Below are positions 6,146-7,567 of a stretch of DNA of 7,567 nucleotides, piece after piece. The notes beneath the pieces are model-generated. The model did no database searches. It was not told the DNA's origin and saw only the letters and a program-made list of their open reading frames with translations. Position numbers and translations under genes: made by a program. The stretch is from Sediminibacterium sp. (GTDB lineage: Bacteria; Bacteroidota; Bacteroidia; Chitinophagales; Chitinophagaceae): NCBI GenBank assembly GCA_023263235.1, contig JALQXE010000122.1, positions 1 to 7,567 on the forward strand, in the 5' to 3' direction. Numbering within the stretch: position 1 is the first letter of the stretch; every line of letters begins with the position of its first letter.

Positions 6146-7567
6146 TTACTTTAAAACAATAGCCGAAAGTGCAGGCAACTCTAATGAAAGCATAAACCAG
6201 TCCCCTTTTTCATCCTGAGGGATGGCTTTTATTTCTGTATTGAATAAATCTCCTACGCCCCAAAAAGTTTTATTGTCACTGTTAAATATTTCCTTCCAAG
6301 GCTTATTGCCATATACGTGTATTGGAAATGCATGCCTAGGAACAGGGGTCATATTCATGACCACTAAAATATCTTCTTTTGAATCCCTAGACTTTCTTTT
6401 GTATGCAATCACCCCTTCTTGTCGCTTATTGGTTTCAATCCATTCAAAACCAGCTGTATCAAATTGTAATTCAAATAAAGCTTTGTTGGTTCTTAATAAA
6501 AGATTTAAATGCTGTACACAGTTTTTCATACCTGCGTGACTACCATGTTGTAATAAGTCCCATTGTAATTCAGATTTATAATTCCATTCATCTGTTGCGC
6601 CAAATTCATTGCCCATGAATAATAATTTGGCACCCGGATGCGTAAACATATATGTATACAACAGCCTTAAATTTGCAAATTTTTGCCATTCATCGCCTGG
6701 CATTTTGTATATCATGGGACTTTTGCCATGAACCACTTCATCATGACTCAAAGGCAACATAAATTGTTCATCATAATAATACATCATGGAAAAAGTAAAC
6801 TTATCCTGTGCTCCAGATCGCATAATGGGATCTAACTTAAAATAGTCCAAGGTATCATGCATCCAACCCATCATCCACTTCATACCAAAACCCAGTCCAT
6901 CCATAAATGTGGGTTTGCTTACCCCGGGCCAATCTGTTGCCTCTTCGGCAATGGTTTGAATAGCAGGAAAATCGCGATATAAGGTTTCATTTAAGTCTTT
7001 AATAAAAGCAATGGCCTCAATGTTGCCATTTCCTCCAAATTCATTTGGTTCCCATTGTCCTTCCGTTCTGCTATAATCCAATTTTAACATGGAGCTCACT
7101 GCATCCACTCTTAAACCGTCAATATGAAATTGGTCACACCAAAAGCGGGCACTACTTATAAGAAATGACTTAACCTCACCTCTTTTATAATTAAAAACAT
7201 AAGAGTTCCAATCCGGATGATATCCCTTACGCATGTCGGCATATTCATAGGTATTAGCACCATCAAACATAAATAATCCATGACTATCATAAGGAAAATG
7301 CGAAGGAACCCAATCAATGATTACACCTATTTCAGCTGCATGAAACGCATCCACCAATTGTGCAAATTCTTGTGGATTCCCGAATCGTGAAGTAGGTGCA
7401 AAAAAACCAATTCCTTGATAGCCCCAACTTCCATCAAATGGATGTTCCATCACTGGCATAAACTCAACATGGGTAAAGCCCATTTCTTTTACATAAGGTA
7501 CTAACAAATCAATAAGCTGTGTATAGGAATTATAACTATCCTCATTGTTTTTATCCGGACGCATCCA
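6146..7567 (-). CDS. glgB: 1,4-alpha-glucan branching enzyme, C-terminal 473 residues (runs off right edge)
   Basis: GlgB cuts alpha-1,4-glucan chains and reattaches them in alpha-1,6 linkage to branch glycogen in the cytosol. The visible part covers the GH13 catalytic barrel and the C-terminal beta domain. Counting the M encoded at 7564-7562 as 1, it shows [20 protein letters not shown] (29-48), [10 protein letters not shown] (81-90), [11 protein letters not shown] with nucleophile D154, [11 protein letters not shown] with acid/base E207, and [10 protein letters not shown] with H274 and D275. These patterns, with the [14 protein letters not shown] context, are specific for branching enzymes rather than amylases. 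That Met is not the start: the codon before it is Trp, giving WMRPDK as in the family's GSWxR region, so the frame continues past the edge and the N-terminal CBM48 domain and about 150-200 residues are missing. No neighbouring glycogen gene is visible. Confidence 0.96.
   Translation of the reverse strand, partial: WMRPDKNNEDSYNSYTQLIDLLVPYVKEMGFTHVEFMPVMEHPFDGSWGYQGIGFFAPTSRFGNPQEFAQLVDAFHAAEIGVIIDWVPSHFPYDSHGLFMFDGANTYEYADMRKGYHPDWNSYVFNYKRGEVKSFLISSARFWCDQFHIDGLRVDAVSSMLKLDYSRTEGQWEPNEFGGNGNIEAIAFIKDLNETLYRDFPAIQTIAEEATDWPGVSKPTFMDGLGFGMKWMMGWMHDTLDYFKLDPIMRSGAQDKFTFSMMYYYDEQFMLPLSHDEVVHGKSPMIYKMPGDEWQKFANLRLLYTYMFTHPGAKLLFMGNEFGATDEWNYKSELQWDLLQHGSHAGMKNCVQHLNLLLRTNKALFELQFDTAGFEWIETNKRQEGVIAYKRKSRDSKEDILVVMNMTPVPRHAFPIHVYGNKPWKEIFNSDNKTFWGVGDLFNTEIKAIPQDEKGDWFMLSLELPALSAIVLK

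Noticed and set aside
6222..6618. Plus-strand open frames within glgB
   Set aside because: They are antisense to strongly conserved branching-enzyme sequence.
7562..7564. ATG as the start of glgB
   Set aside because: The preceding codon in the window is Trp and fits the family's GSWxR motif, so the coding frame continues beyond the right edge.
1..7567. A defence, mobile or otherwise undescribed multi-gene system
   Set aside because: Nearly all coding space is housekeeping genes with typical lengths and motifs; no integrase, transposase, toxin-antitoxin pair, repeat array or RNA gene is visible.

Overview
The window looks like ordinary chromosomal DNA from a member of the Bacteroidota, most likely near Chitinophagaceae (the family placement is a guess). 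Three things point there. The proteins resemble Bacteroidota versions as I remember them: an AIR synthase (PurM) of about 390 residues starting MSLYAQRGVSAQK, and an SMC head with an IELGMVDDI segment. Most genes lack a Shine-Dalgarno sequence. Several intergenic gaps carry the Bacteroidota-type -7 element TAnnTTTG. The DNA is AT-rich throughout, and I see no sign of mobile elements, CRISPR arrays, tRNA or rRNA genes.

Layout from left to right: (1) the N-terminal 191 residues of the SMC chromosome-segregation ATPase, on the minus strand and running off the left edge; (2) an FtsE-type ABC ATPase, minus strand; (3) purM (purine biosynthesis), minus strand; (4) a 67-bp divergent promoter region; (5) ribF (FMN/FAD synthesis), plus strand; (6) holA (DNA polymerase III delta subunit), minus strand, whose 3' end overlaps the end of ribF by 23 bp; (7) a 307-residue uncharacterised protein on the plus strand with one N-terminal membrane helix, a long coiled coil and a C-terminal probably beta-rich domain; (8) a perfect 40-bp palindrome acting as a two-way terminator; (9) a 105-residue uncharacterised acidic helical protein, minus strand; (10) a 153-bp gap with three copies of AATGTGC; (11) most of glgB (glycogen branching enzyme), minus strand, running off the right edge.

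The genes are mainly housekeeping: chromosome segregation and replication (smc, holA), cell division or envelope (ftsE-like), purine and flavin cofactor synthesis (purM, ribF) and carbon storage (glgB). They do not form one pathway. purM, ftsE and smc run in the same direction with gaps of 62 and 91 bp and could be partly co-transcribed, although smc has a candidate promoter and Shine-Dalgarno of its own. No undescribed multi-gene system is evident. The least understood items are the coiled-coil membrane protein, the 105-residue orphan, the tightly packed divergent purM/ribF promoters and the repeats upstream of the orphan.
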